A DNA stretch of 64,000 bases from Microbacterium sp. MYb54. GTDB lineage: Bacteria; Actinomycetota; Actinomycetes; Actinomycetales; Microbacteriaceae. The position numbers and the translations under genes are program-made. The first letter of the stretch is position 1. Every line of letters starts with the position of its first letter. Shown piece after piece: positions 18,575-27,118 of this stretch. The stretch lies in contig NZ_PCPA01000002.1 of NCBI RefSeq assembly GCF_002979515.1, positions 186,001-250,000 on the forward strand, in the 5' to 3' direction. Below the pieces are notes generated by a model that was given only the letters and a program-made list of their open reading frames with translations, had not been told where the DNA came from and made no database searches.

Positions 18575-19876
18575 ATGTCTGGAACACCCGCAACTCCCGA
18601 GAGCACCGTCCCGATCACGGAGACGACGTTCATCCGCACGGCAGCAGGCAACGACGATCCGCCCCCGCCCATCAAGGGGATCCGACGTCTGCTCGGCTGG
18701 ATCATCCCCGCCAACCTCGGCATCTTCCTGATCTGGGGAGCCGTCCCCGGCATCCTCCTCCCACAGCAGGTCACGGTCGCGCTCGGCGAGGAGAACAAGG
18801 TCGCCAACCTCGCCATCATCGCGACGATCGGCGCCTTCGCGGCGATGATCGCGCAGCCGATCGCCGGGCAGATCTCCGACCGGACGCGCTCGCGCTTCGG
18901 CCGGCGAGCACCGTGGATGATCGTCGGCGTTCTCGCGGGCGGTCTCGCCCTCGTCGGCCTCGCCTTCGCCGACTCGCTGATCGGCATCGCGATCGCGTGG
19001 ACCCTCGTGCAGATCGCCTACAACTTCGCGCAGGGTCCGCTGTCCGCCGTGATGCCCGACCGGGTGCCCCTCAAGCGCCGCGGAACCTTCGCCGCACTCT
19101 CCGGTATCGGCCTCATGGTCGGCTCACTCGGCGGTCAGATCGTCGGCTCGATGTTCTTCAACAGCATCGCCGCGGGGTATGTGGTCTTCGCGATCTTCGC
19201 TCTGATCGTCATCACGCTGTTCCTCGTGTTCAACCCGGACTACTCGAGCGAGCGCATCACGCCCGAGCCGTTCGACCTCGGGGTTTTCCTGCGCACGTTC
19301 TGGGTCAGCCCGATCAAGCACCCCGACTTCTTCTGGGCCTTCCTCGGTCGTCTGCTGCTGTTCACGGGCTACTTCTCCGTGACCGGCTACCAGCTGTACA
19401 TCATGACCGACTACCTGCACATCGAGAAGCCGGAGACGGTCATCCCGCTGGTCGGTGTGATCAGCCTCGCCGGCATCCTCATCTCCACGATCATCTCGGG
19501 GCCCCTCTCCGACCGGCTCGGACGCCGCAAGCCCTTCGTCTTCGCCTCCTCGGTGGTCACCGGCCTCGCACTGCTGCTGCCGTGGATCTCCCCGACGATC
19601 GAGTCGTGGATGATCATGTCGTTCATCGCCGGACTCGGGTTCGGCATGTTCCAGGCCGTCGACACGGCTCTGATGAGCGAGGTGCTCCCGTCGGCCCAGT
19701 CGTTCGCGAAGGACCTCGGGGTGGTGAACATCGCGGCCACCCTGCCGCAGACGCTTGCTCCGGGCGTGGCGGGCGCGATCGTTCTCGCCTTCGGGTTCGC
19801 CGGGCTCTTCCCCGTCGGCATCGTGCTTTCGGTGCTCGGAGCGTTCGCCGTGTGGCCGATCAAGTCGACGCGCTGA
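18575..19876 (+). CDS. MFS transporter, probable sugar/glycoside symporter
   Basis: A 433-residue, 12-helix major facilitator protein. The conserved loop-2/3 motif appears in each half: ISDRTRSRFGRRAPWM (about residues 105-120) and LSDRLGRRKPFVF (about 311-323). The D-R-T-R-S-R-x-G-R-R-x-P-W form resembles the GPH sugar/cation symporters, such as MelB relatives. It starts 50 bp after the GH3 gene and probably supplies its substrate. Its 3' end overlaps the convergent HxlR gene by 17 bp. Confidence 0.88.
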   Translation: MSGTPATPESTVPITETTFIRTAAGNDDPPPPIKGIRRLLGWIIPANLGIFLIWGAVPGILLPQQVTVALGEENKVANLAIIATIGAFAAMIAQPIAGQISDRTRSRFGRRAPWMIVGVLAGGLALVGLAFADSLIGIAIAWTLVQIAYNFAQGPLSAVMPDRVPLKRRGTFAALSGIGLMVGSLGGQIVGSMFFNSIAAGYVVFAIFALIVITLFLVFNPDYSSERITPEPFDLGVFLRTFWVSPIKHPDFFWAFLGRLLLFTGYFSVTGYQLYIMTDYLHIEKPETVIPLVGVISLAGILISTIISGPLSDRLGRRKPFVFASSVVTGLALLLPWISPTIESWMIMSFIAGLGFGMFQAVDTALMSEVLPSAQSFAKDLGVVNIAATLPQTLAPGVAGAIVLAFGFAGLFPVGIVLSVLGAFAVWPIKSTR

Positions 19877-20348
19877 CACCACCCACGACGCGACGTGCGG
19901 CAGCTGCGGCTCCGTGCGTCGCGTCGTACTCTGTGCGGGACTCCTCGATGGCCGGATGATTCGCGAGCGCCCAGTCGCCGATGGTCTTCGCGATCGGGAT
20001 GAGTGTCTCGCCGCGCTCGGTCAGCTCGTACTCCACGCGCGGTGGAACCTCGGCATAGGCGGTGCGGCTGATCAGCCCGTCGCGCTCCAGCTGACGGAGG
20101 GTGAGCGTCAGCATCCGCTGCGAGATGCCGGGGATGTGCCTGAGCAGCTCGCTGAAGCGCAGCCGATCCTCTCGGAGGGTCGCGATGACCAGCAACGACC
20201 ACTTGTCGCCGACGCGGTCGAGCACCTCGCGGATGGCCCGACCGGCGTCTTCATCGATCGAGCAGGAGCTCTCATATCCGGGGAAGCCGGCGAGCGCGGT
20301 CTCCTCGATGTGCGCCAGTGACATCGGTGTGCCTTTTGCAGTCGTCAT
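19860..20348 (-). CDS. HxlR-family transcriptional regulator
   Basis: A winged-helix regulator of about 162 residues. The HxlR signature runs from CSIDEDAGRAIREVLDRVGD through KWSLLVIATL, RFSELLRHIPGISQRMLT and LTLRQLERDGLISR to VEYELTERG. An N-terminal Cys close to the first helix occurs in redox-sensing members such as QorR or HypR, so thiol sensing is possible here. GGGGG lies 6 nt before the chosen ATG; an ATG 6 bp further upstream has no usable spacing. It is divergent from a DoxX gene with a shared palindrome between them. Confidence 0.88.
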   Translation of the reverse strand: MTTAKGTPMSLAHIEETALAGFPGYESSCSIDEDAGRAIREVLDRVGDKWSLLVIATLREDRLRFSELLRHIPGISQRMLTLTLRQLERDGLISRTAYAEVPPRVEYELTERGETLIPIAKTIGDWALANHPAIEESRTEYDATHGAAAAARRVVGGVSAST

Positions 20349-20366
20349 CCGCATCCCCCATTCTTA

Positions 20367-20381
20367 GTTACTGATCGTAAC
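20367..20381. promoter_or_regulatory. HxlR operator candidate in the divergent hxlR/doxX promoter
   Basis: GTTAC-TGATC-GTAAC is a perfect inverted repeat 23 bp before the DoxX start and 18 bp before the regulator start. One bound dimer could control both genes. Confidence 0.7.
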
Positions 20382-20404
20382 AAAGACACAGAATGGAACC
20401 TTGA

Positions 20405-20770
20405 ATGCTCATCGCACTCTGGATCGTCAACGGCCTGCTCGCCCTCGCCATGCTCGGCGGCGGCTTCATGAAGCTGGTCACGCCGAAGGCGACGCTCGCC
20501 GAACGCGGCATGGCGTGGACGGAGGACTTCTCGGCAGGGACGATCAAGGCCATTGCCGCCCTCGAGGTCGTCGGCGCGTTCGGGCTCATCCTGCCTCTGG
20601 CCACCGGGATCGCCCCGATCCTCGCCGCTCTCGCGGGCACGGGGATCGCGATCATCATGATCGGCGCGGTCGTCGTGCACGTGCGCCGCAAGGAATCCGC
20701 CACCCCGGCGCTCGTGCTGGCCGTGCTGGGCGTCGCGAGCGCGGTGCTCGGCTTCCTCGTCGTGCTCTGA
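20405..20770 (+). CDS. DoxX-family membrane protein
   Basis: A 121-residue protein with four predicted membrane helices. The FMKLVTPK loop after helix 1 and ALEVVGAFGLILP in helix 2 are typical of DoxX/DoxD-like proteins. Members are linked to thiol or quinone redox stress in actinobacteria, though no single reaction is established. It is divergent from an HxlR regulator, a pairing common in this family and consistent with induction by reactive electrophiles or quinones. Confidence 0.88.
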   Translation: MLIALWIVNGLLALAMLGGGFMKLVTPKATLAERGMAWTEDFSAGTIKAIAALEVVGAFGLILPLATGIAPILAALAGTGIAIIMIGAVVVHVRRKESATPALVLAVLGVASAVLGFLVVL

Positions 20771-20801
20771 GCCTCCCGCCTGCGAAGGGGGCCAAGATGG
20801 G

Positions 20802-21605
20802 ATGGTGGCCGTCCCTCTCTCAGACCTGACCAGCATGCCCGAGCCTCAGCAGGTGCACGTCGCAGACGGCACCCGTCTGGCGACGTACACCTGGGGCGAG
20901 CTCGACGCCCCGGTCGTGGTGATCGTGCACGGCTTCGCCTCGAATGCCCGCGACAACTGGGTCCTCACCGGGTGGGTGCGCGAACTCACCCGCGCCGGCT
21001 ATCGGGTGCTGGCGCTCGACCAGCGTGGCCACGGGCTCAGCGAGAAGCCGCATGACCCCGACGGCTACCGCATCCGCACGCTCGTGACCGATGTCGAGTC
21101 GGTCATGGACACCTACCTCGTCGACGACGCCTTCTACGTCGGATACTCGCTCGGCGCCCGCGTGGGCTGGGAGGTCGTGCGCGATCTGCCCCATCGCATC
21201 GGCCGCGCCGTGCTCGGTGGCGTGCCCGACGGCATCCCGCTCGCCCGGCTCGACCTCGACCAAGTGCGGGCGTACATCGCCGACGGCACCCCGGTCGCGG
21301 ATCGCACGACGCAGAACTACATCGCGCTGACCGAGCGCGTACCCGGCAACGATCTGCAGGCGCTCGTCGCGCTCGCGGAGGGCATGCGCTCGTCGGGCAC
21401 GATCGACCCGGATCCCGCCGATGCGCCGACCCGCCCGATCCTCTTCGCCACCGGATCGAAGGACGCGATCATCGAGGGCTCGCGGGCACTGGCATCTGCC
21501 GCCCCCGACGGCCGGTTCTTCGAGATCCCGAACCGGAACCACTTCAACGCCCCGGGTTCTCGCGACTTCAAGGAAGCAGCACTGGCGTTCCTGTCGGAGG
21601 CGTAG
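20802..21605 (+). CDS. Alpha/beta-fold hydrolase
   Basis: A 267-residue serine hydrolase. The oxyanion segment is IVHGFASNARDNW (about residues 43-55), the nucleophile Ser lies in the elbow GYSLGARVG (about 113-121), the acid is probably Asp in FATGSKDAII (about 219-228), and the His is in NRNHFNAPGS (about 245-254). The lack of a signal peptide puts it in the cytoplasm. The cap and substrate are not diagnostic; it could be an esterase or epoxide-hydrolase-like enzyme. The start 31 bp after DoxX has AAGGGGG upstream; Met at 20835 is an alternative start. Confidence 0.88.
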   Translation: MVAVPLSDLTSMPEPQQVHVADGTRLATYTWGELDAPVVVIVHGFASNARDNWVLTGWVRELTRAGYRVLALDQRGHGLSEKPHDPDGYRIRTLVTDVESVMDTYLVDDAFYVGYSLGARVGWEVVRDLPHRIGRAVLGGVPDGIPLARLDLDQVRAYIADGTPVADRTTQNYIALTERVPGNDLQALVALAEGMRSSGTIDPDPADAPTRPILFATGSKDAIIEGSRALASAAPDGRFFEIPNRNHFNAPGSRDFKEAALAFLSEA

Positions 21606-21619
21606 CCCGACGAGAAACG

Positions 21620-21646
21620 TGGCCCGGTCGAGAGGCGACCGGGCCA
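21620..21646. terminator. Bidirectional hairpin terminator
   Basis: A perfect 11-bp stem (TGGCCCGGTCG and its complement) with a 5-nt loop lies between the convergent hydrolase and msrA genes. Confidence 0.85.
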
Positions 21647-21662
21647 TACTCAGGGAACCGCG

Positions 21663-22208
21663 TCAGACGACGGCGGCTTCGTCGCGCTTGGGCAGCACCC
21701 ATCCCGCACGCGGGAAGTGACAGGTGTAGCCGTTGGGGTACTTGATCAGGTAGTCCTGGTGCTCTTCCTCGGCCTGCCAGAACGGCCCCTCCGGCTCGAT
21801 CGTGGTCACGGCCTTCGCGGGCCAGAGACCGGAGGCGTCGACGTCGGCGATCGTGTCGCGGGCAACCGTCTCCTGCTCGGGCGTGAGCGGGAAGATCGCC
21901 GAGCGATAGCTCGAACCGACGTCGTTGCCCTGACGGTCAAGAGTCGACGGGTCGTGGATCTGGAAGAAGAACGCGAGAATGTCGCGGTAGGTCGTCTCGG
22001 TCGGGTCGAACACGATCTCCACGGCCTCGGCATGGCCGGGGTGGTTGCGGTAGGTCGCGTGGTCGTTCGACCCGCCGGTGTAGCCGACGCGGGTGTCGAG
22101 CACGCCGGGCTGGCGACGGATCAGGTCTTCCATGCCCCAGAAACAGCCGCCGGCGAGCACAGCGGTCTCGGTCCCACGGGTGCGGGTGATGGTTCCGGTG
22201 TCGGTCAT
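21663..22208 (-). CDS. msrA: Peptide-methionine (S)-S-oxide reductase
   Basis: A 181-residue cytoplasmic repair enzyme that reduces the S-epimer of methionine sulfoxide. The catalytic Cys is in [10 protein letters not shown] (about residues 19-28), followed by [12 protein letters not shown] and the [11 protein letters not shown] strand. It overlaps msrB by 4 bp (ATGA), so the two stereospecific repair enzymes are translationally coupled. Confidence 0.96.
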   Translation of the reverse strand: MTDTGTITRTRGTETAVLAGGCFWGMEDLIRRQPGVLDTRVGYTGGSNDHATYRNHPGHAEAVEIVFDPTETTYRDILAFFFQIHDPSTLDRQGNDVGSSYRSAIFPLTPEQETVARDTIADVDASGLWPAKAVTTIEPEGPFWQAEEEHQDYLIKYPNGYTCHFPRAGWVLPKRDEAAVV

Positions 22209-22699
22209 GACTGCTCCTCAGCGGTGTCGGAAGTTGCGGGGGTGTCGGTGGTGGGGTGTGCGAAGAGGGCGCTGTAGCGACCGTACCCCTCTTCTTCCAG
22301 ACTGCCAGCCGGGATGAAGCGGAGGGCCGCGGAGTTCATGCAGTAGCGCAGGCCACCCTCGGCGCGGGGGCCGTCGTCGAAGACGTGTCCGAGGTGGCTG
22401 TCGGCGCTCGCCGAACGGGCCTCGGTCCGCGCCATCCACAGCTTGCGGTCGGTGCGGGTCGTCACGGCATCCGGGTCGATCGGCTTGGTGAAGCTCGGCC
22501 ATCCGGTGCCGCTGTCGAACTTGTCGGTCGAGGAGAACAGGGGCTCGCCCGAGACGACGTCGACGTAGATGCCGTCGTCGTGGTTGTTCCAGTACGCGTT
22601 GCGGAACGGAGGCTCGGTCGCGTCCTGCTGGGTCACCTCGTACTGCAGGTGGGTGAGGCCACTGACAGCCTCGGGGGTCTTGCCGTAGTCGTTCGACAT
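22205..22699 (-). CDS. msrB: Peptide-methionine (R)-S-oxide reductase, zinc-free type
   Basis: A 164-residue enzyme that reduces the R-epimer of methionine sulfoxide. The SelR motifs are present: [25 protein letters not shown] and the catalytic Cys in [11 protein letters not shown] (about residues 122-132). The two CxxC pairs that hold structural zinc in many MsrB proteins are absent: the first position reads [11 protein letters not shown] and the second [12 protein letters not shown]. It is therefore the metal-free form. The start is [10 protein letters not shown] with GGAGTCAG upstream; longer frames extend into the divergent promoter. Confidence 0.95.
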   Translation of the reverse strand: MSNDYGKTPEAVSGLTHLQYEVTQQDATEPPFRNAYWNNHDDGIYVDVVSGEPLFSSTDKFDSGTGWPSFTKPIDPDAVTTRTDRKLWMARTEARSASADSHLGHVFDDGPRAEGGLRYCMNSAALRFIPAGSLEEEGYGRYSALFAHPTTDTPATSDTAEEQS

Positions 22700-22856
22700 G
22701 ATCTGACTCCTTGTCCGACGTCGCTGGCTGCGCCGTCTACGAAGGAGAACCGTGGGTGCCGCCGATTTGGTCCCGCAGGGCTGGGAGCGGGCTGTGAGTT
22801 TCGGCGGACTCGATAGAGTTGCCTCCGCACTGCACACGTTTCGAGGGGAACCGCCC

Positions 22857-23774
22857 ATGTCCGTAGGACTGCTCGCCGTCGTCGACGACATCCTGAGCGC
22901 CGCGATGAAGGCCTCGGCGAAAGCGGCCGGCGTCGTGATCGACGATGCCGCGGTCACCCCGCAGTACGTGCAGGGCCTCACACCGGCCAGGGAGCTGCCC
23001 GTCGTCGGCAAGATCGCCCTCGGGTCGCTGGCGAACAAGTTCCTGATCATCATCCCGGCAGCGCTGCTGCTGACCGCGTTCGCGCCGTGGGTGCTGCCGT
23101 ATCTGCTGATCCTCGGCGGCGCGTACCTGTGCTTCGAGGGTGCGGAGAAGGTGCTGGAGTGGTTCGGCGTGCAGCACGGCCACGCCGACGAGGGTGCGCG
23201 CGATGAGAAGAAGCTCGTGCTGGGCGCGGTGCGCACCGACCTCATCCTCTCGACCGAGATCATGCTCATCTCGCTGGCGAGCCTCGAGAAGGGGCTCGAC
23301 ATCTGGGCGACGCTGGCGATCCTCGCCGTGATCGCGCTCCTGATGACGGGTGTCGTCTACGGCGCCGTCGCGCTGCTCGTGAAGATCGACGACATCGGCC
23401 TGAAGATGGCGAAGAACCCGGTGCAGCGCGTGCGTCACACCGGCACCAGGATCGTGCGCTCCATGCCCGCGGTGTTCCGCTTCATCAGCATCCTCGGCAC
23501 GGTCGCGATGCTCTGGGTCGGCGGCCACCTCGTGCTGGTGAACCTCGGCGAGGTGGGGCTGCACTTCACCACCGACATGCTGCACGCGATCGAGGGTGCC
23601 CTGGAACCCCTCGGCGGCTTCGTGGTCTGGGTGGTCGAGACGATCGTGTCGGCGATCGCCGGGCTCGCACTCGGGCTTGTCGTCGTCGGGATCGTGCTGG
23701 GCATCGCGCGCCTCTTCGGCAAGACCCCCAGCTTCCATGAGGGCGAAGAATCCCCCGCCGACGTGCACGTCTGA
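22857..23774 (+). CDS. DUF808 (YedI-like) inner-membrane protein
   Basis: A 305-residue multi-pass membrane protein. DUF808 markers are clear: [20 protein letters not shown], then [17 protein letters not shown] and [17 protein letters not shown], then repeated hydrophobic helices. The biochemical role of the family is unknown; some homologues carry a DedA-like outline. AGGGGAA precedes ATG, and TAGAGT (22814-22819) is a possible -10. It stands alone, divergent from msrBA. Confidence 0.88.
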   Translation: MSVGLLAVVDDILSAAMKASAKAAGVVIDDAAVTPQYVQGLTPARELPVVGKIALGSLANKFLIIIPAALLLTAFAPWVLPYLLILGGAYLCFEGAEKVLEWFGVQHGHADEGARDEKKLVLGAVRTDLILSTEIMLISLASLEKGLDIWATLAILAVIALLMTGVVYGAVALLVKIDDIGLKMAKNPVQRVRHTGTRIVRSMPAVFRFISILGTVAMLWVGGHLVLVNLGEVGLHFTTDMLHAIEGALEPLGGFVVWVVETIVSAIAGLALGLVVVGIVLGIARLFGKTPSFHEGEESPADVHV

Positions 23775-23833
23775 GCCTGAGTCCACCGGAAAACCTGGAT
23801 GGCCGAAGAGCCTGCGCGACGGAGCCCATTCGC

Positions 23834-25183
23834 TCACGCCGCGATGTCGTAGCGGGCCCTGCCCCCGAGTCGTGGTCGACGTTGCGGATCGACGGTCGGC
23901 GGAGGGATGAGCCACACTCGTGCGGCGAAGCCGCACCCCTCGATTCTGATCTCCCAGCCGTTGTCGTGGATGCGGTGATGACAGCTCTCGCAGAGCAGCA
24001 CGCCGTTGTCGAGGTCGGTTGACCCGGCATCCCGCTGCCACCAGCGGAGGTGATGCGCCCTGGTCATCTGCGGAGGCAGCCCGCACATGACGCAGCCACC
24101 GTCACGCTCCACGAGCGCGAGTCGCTGAGCACGGGTGAACAGCCGCTTCTCGCGTCCCCAGTCGAGGATTTCGCCTCGGCCGCCCAGCACGGCGGGGATG
24201 ATGCCGCCCCCGGCCGCCATCCGTCGGCAGGCGGAGATGCTGACCGGCTGATCGAGCCCGTCGACCGTCGCGAATCCGGTGCCGGCGGCCAGGTCGTCGA
24301 GTCCGACGCGCACCACGACCGTCGCGCCGGAAACCGGAAGGCCGCGGTTGTCGCATCCGCTCGCGTGCGCGCAGATCTCCGCAAGAGCATCGGCCTGCAG
24401 CATCGTCACCGTGCGTCGATCGGCATCCGGCGCCTCGGGGTCGAGTACGCGCGCCCTGGCCTGGAACGTCGCAGTGACGTAGGCCTGGATCGCCGCCTTC
24501 ACCGGAGCGCCGGATGCGACGTCGGTCTGCAGCGTAAGGTGCAGCGACCCGTCGCGCTCGAACATCGTCAGCGAGCGCCGCGACCGGGCCTCGTCTTCGC
24601 GCGGAGCCACACCGTCGGGATCGAGCCAGGCCTCGGCATGCACGACCAGCTTTCGCACGTCGTCGAGCGACAACCCCTCAGCACGTTCGACGAGCAGGCG
24701 CTCGGCCTCGATGATCCGCTCGATCCCGGCCTTCACGCGCGCCCGGTCGAGCAGGGTAACGATCGACGCCGCTGCCGCTGCGCTGAGCGCACCGGCGCCG
24801 GTCGCCCGCTGCACCGCGGGATACCGCGACGGCAGCGGCTCGCCGAGCAGGTTCACCCGGGGAGCCGTGGCCTCGCCCACCTTCACCAGGCGCACCGCAT
24901 CTCCCGTCGATCCGCCTGTCGTCGCGGCGATCATGGTCGCGGGGCTGCGGAAGCCCTGCTCCTTCGCCAGGCTCGCCGCCCCGAGTTCCGGTCGCGATTC
25001 GCGCGCGATGCTCGCCGCGATCTCGGCATGGACGCCATCGAGCCGACGCTGCACCAGTCCCATCGCACGATGGGCCTCGAGCAGCTGCGCCCGGCTCAGG
25101 TCGGCCGCGTTCGATGCATCCGCCCATACGTCTTCGAGGCACTCCACGGCCTCGAGGAGGGGGCTCAGATGCGGGTTGGCCAT
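23834..25183 (-). CDS. DUF222 domain / HNH endonuclease (13E12-repeat family)
   Basis: A 449-residue protein. Residues about 10-330 form the helical DUF222 (REP13E12) region. The C-terminal HNH nuclease is complete: CVMCG zinc knuckle half, RAHHLRWWQRDAGSTDLDNG with the catalytic HH, and LLCESCHHRIHD as the second knuckle (about residues 365-415). This family is multi-copy in many actinobacterial genomes, and its target and role are unresolved. A near-consensus SOS box lies just upstream of the start, suggesting damage induction. A mobile origin is possible, but no inverted repeats or integrase flank it. Confidence 0.9.
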   Translation of the reverse strand: MANPHLSPLLEAVECLEDVWADASNAADLSRAQLLEAHRAMGLVQRRLDGVHAEIAASIARESRPELGAASLAKEQGFRSPATMIAATTGGSTGDAVRLVKVGEATAPRVNLLGEPLPSRYPAVQRATGAGALSAAAAASIVTLLDRARVKAGIERIIEAERLLVERAEGLSLDDVRKLVVHAEAWLDPDGVAPREDEARSRRSLTMFERDGSLHLTLQTDVASGAPVKAAIQAYVTATFQARARVLDPEAPDADRRTVTMLQADALAEICAHASGCDNRGLPVSGATVVVRVGLDDLAAGTGFATVDGLDQPVSISACRRMAAGGGIIPAVLGGRGEILDWGREKRLFTRAQRLALVERDGGCVMCGLPPQMTRAHHLRWWQRDAGSTDLDNGVLLCESCHHRIHDNGWEIRIEGCGFAARVWLIPPPTVDPQRRPRLGGRARYDIAA

Positions 25184-25193
25184 GCCTCCAGTT

Positions 25194-25209
25194 TAGAACA
25201 TATCTTCGA
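25194..25209 (-). promoter_or_regulatory. LexA (SOS) box-like site upstream of the DUF222-HNH gene
   Basis: TAGAACATATCTTCGA matches 10 of the 12 defined positions of the actinobacterial LexA consensus TCGAAC-N4-GTTCGA. It ends 11 bp upstream of the start codon of the minus-strand HNH gene, where a repressor would block transcription. Confidence 0.6.
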
Positions 25210-25251
25210 TATATTGGAGGGGTGTGGATAAGTCGATACGCCTCCGTGCCG

Positions 25252-25257
25252 TAGTCT
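25252..25257 (+). promoter_or_regulatory. -10 element of a leaderless promoter
   Basis: TAGTCT ends 7 nt before the ATG of the following membrane-protein gene, and no Shine-Dalgarno sequence is present. Confidence 0.5.
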
Positions 25258-25264
25258 CATCGCC

Positions 25265-26473
25265 ATGTCTGCCTCCCCCAAGCTCCGGAGCGCGAAGCGC
25301 GATGCCGATCGCTGGTTCCGCGAGCAGGGCCTCCCGACCTTCGTGCCGTTGCGACGCTGGTTCACAGACCTCCCCCGCCGCGTCGCACCGCTGATCGCCT
25401 GGGTGGCGGTGTCCGCGTACCTCTTCCAGGACGGGCTCGAAGTCGTCTTCGAACTCGCTCTCGACGACGACTCCGCCGCGTGGGAGATCTTGCTGGTCCC
25501 CTTCGCCGTCGTGATCTTCGTGCTCGCGGTCGGCCTCGCCTGGGCCGCCTACTTCCTCGTGCGCACCCTGCTGCGCCGCCTCCCCGTGGGCATCGGCACC
25601 ACGATCGCGCTCATCCTGATCGCCTGCTGCATCGCGTTCACGATCGTGTACGGCTACAGCACTCAGCCGGACGCGACCGTCGGCCCCGTCTTCAGCACGA
25701 TCCTCGTGCTCGTCCTCTGCATCCTGGTGACCGGGATGGGCGGCGGTGCGATGATCTCCTGGGCCTCGCGCCTCGCGGTGCGCAACGCCTCCGCGATCGG
25801 CCACATGGCGTCGATCGCCCTGCCGGTGATCCTGATGCTCGTCGTGTTCTCCTTCTTCTCGGCCGAGGTCTGGCAGATGGCGTCCGCGCTGTCCTGGGGA
25901 TCGATCGCCCTGCTCGGTCTCGTCGTGGCAGTGCTCGCCGGCATCGTCGTGCTGCGGGTCAGCGCCTCCGAGATCGATGACCACGCGCACGCGCCGACCG
26001 CGGAGCAGCGAGCCGCGCTGCTCATCGACACGCCCGCCGAAGGACGCACCCCGGCGCCCGGCCCGCCGGGACGACTGCGCGCACCGCAGCGCATCAACAT
26101 CCTGCTCGCCATGACCATCGCGCAGTTGGTGCAGGCGCTGTTCTTCGCCGGGCTCCTTGCGGCGCTGCTGATCGTGATCGGCGGGATCACCGTCCCGACG
26201 GGTGTGGTCGGCATCTGGCTCGGCCCCGGCAGCGCCACGCAGCCGCTCGCGGTCCAGCCTCTGGAGTTCTTCGGGCTGAAGCTGCCGCTCACCGTCAACC
26301 TGCTCAAGGCGGCGACACTGCTCTCGGTGATCGCAGCCCTCCCCTTCGTCTTCTCAGCCGTCAGCGAAGCCCGCTACCGGGAGCGGTTCTTCGACCCGAT
26401 CATGGCCGACATGCGACGCGCGATCCTCGTGCGCGAAGTCGTGAGCGCGACGCCCGCACACCGCCCCTCGTAA
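25265..26473 (+). CDS. Polytopic membrane protein of unknown function
   Basis: A 402-residue protein with about eight hydrophobic helices. Two precede a long hydrophilic stretch, then there is a set at about residues 75-235, a cytoplasmic loop rich in Ala/Pro (about 238-275), and a final pair. The N-terminal 50 residues are basic, with RDAD-like and PTFVPLRRW segments. I recognise no catalytic motif or Pfam family; homologues in Microbacteriaceae are usually annotated as hypothetical. It has a probable leaderless start and stands alone between the HNH and GNAT genes. Confidence 0.8.
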   Translation: MSASPKLRSAKRDADRWFREQGLPTFVPLRRWFTDLPRRVAPLIAWVAVSAYLFQDGLEVVFELALDDDSAAWEILLVPFAVVIFVLAVGLAWAAYFLVRTLLRRLPVGIGTTIALILIACCIAFTIVYGYSTQPDATVGPVFSTILVLVLCILVTGMGGGAMISWASRLAVRNASAIGHMASIALPVILMLVVFSFFSAEVWQMASALSWGSIALLGLVVAVLAGIVVLRVSASEIDDHAHAPTAEQRAALLIDTPAEGRTPAPGPPGRLRAPQRINILLAMTIAQLVQALFFAGLLAALLIVIGGITVPTGVVGIWLGPGSATQPLAVQPLEFFGLKLPLTVNLLKAATLLSVIAALPFVFSAVSEARYRERFFDPIMADMRRAILVREVVSATPAHRPS

Positions 26474-26523
26474 CTGTTCGGTTGCAGCACGCCAAGGGGC
26501 CCGGCATCCTGCTAGCGTCGGCG

Positions 26524-26592
26524 ATGCGCACCCGAGCGCCGACGAAGGATGCGCACCCGAGGCGCAGAAGAAGAGAGACCGTCCGCCGATGA
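26524..26592 (+). CDS. Possible 22-codon leader ORF coupled to the GNAT gene
   Basis: The frame encodes MRTRAPTKDAHPRRRRRETV and ends RR-stop, with its TGA overlapping the GNAT start as ATGA. TAGCGT (26513-26518) is a plausible -10, 5 nt upstream of this ATG. The run of five Arg includes AGG and three AGA codons, which are rare in such GC-rich genomes, but the same bases form the purine-rich ribosome-binding region of the next gene, so the ORF may be incidental. A 14-bp direct repeat (GATGCGCACCCGAG at 26523 and 26548) spans it. Confidence 0.3.
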   Translation: MRTRAPTKDAHPRRRRRETVRR

Positions 26593-27116
26593 CAGCCGTG
26601 CGAATCAGGGATGCCGAGACAGCCGATCTCGACACGATCACCGCGATCCACAACCATGCCGTGGTGCACACCACCGCGATCTGGAATGAAGAGGCCGTCG
26701 ACCTCGCCGATCGTGCCGCCTGGCTCGCCGATCGCACCGCCCGCGGCTACCCGGTCATCGTCGCGGTCGACGACTCGGGCGTGCTGGGCTACGCGTCATA
26801 CGCCCAGTGGCGGCCGCACAGCGGGTACCGACTCACGGTCGAGCATTCCGTCTACGTCCTCGGCGGCCAGCACGGCCGAGGCATCGGCACCGCTCTGATG
26901 GCCGCGCTCGTCGAACGCGCCGGCGCTGCGGGGATGCACGTGATGATCGCGGGGATCGAGAGTGAGAACGCCGCCTCCATCGCTCTGCACGAGCGCTTGG
27001 GGTTCGTCGAGGTCGGACGCATGCCGCAGGTCGGGGCCAAGTTCGGGCGCTGGCTCGATCTGAGCATGCTCCAACTCGTGCTCGACGACCGCACCGCACC
27101 CGACGCGGGGACCTGA
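26589..27116 (+). CDS. GNAT N-acetyltransferase (phosphinothricin/methionine-sulfone type)
   Basis: A 175-residue acetyl-CoA-dependent acetyltransferase. The sequence follows the PAT/BAR subgroup: AVRIRDAETADLDTITAIHN, WLADRTARGYPVIVAV, and the pyrophosphate loop VLGGQHGRGIGTALM (about residues 95-109), then GIESENAASIALHERLGFVE. Members acetylate small amino-acid-like toxins (phosphinothricin, methionine sulfoximine or sulfone); the exact acceptor is unknown here. It is separated from pnuC by 2 bp and probably cotranscribed with it. Confidence 0.9.
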   Translation: MTAVRIRDAETADLDTITAIHNHAVVHTTAIWNEEAVDLADRAAWLADRTARGYPVIVAVDDSGVLGYASYAQWRPHSGYRLTVEHSVYVLGGQHGRGIGTALMAALVERAGAAGMHVMIAGIESENAASIALHERLGFVEVGRMPQVGAKFGRWLDLSMLQLVLDDRTAPDAGT

Positions 27117-27118
27117 CG

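Noticed and set aside
23834..25183. DUF222-HNH gene considered as a homing endonuclease or mobile element
   Set aside because: No flanking repeats, intron or intein boundaries or integrase are visible; it is best described as a stand-alone family member.
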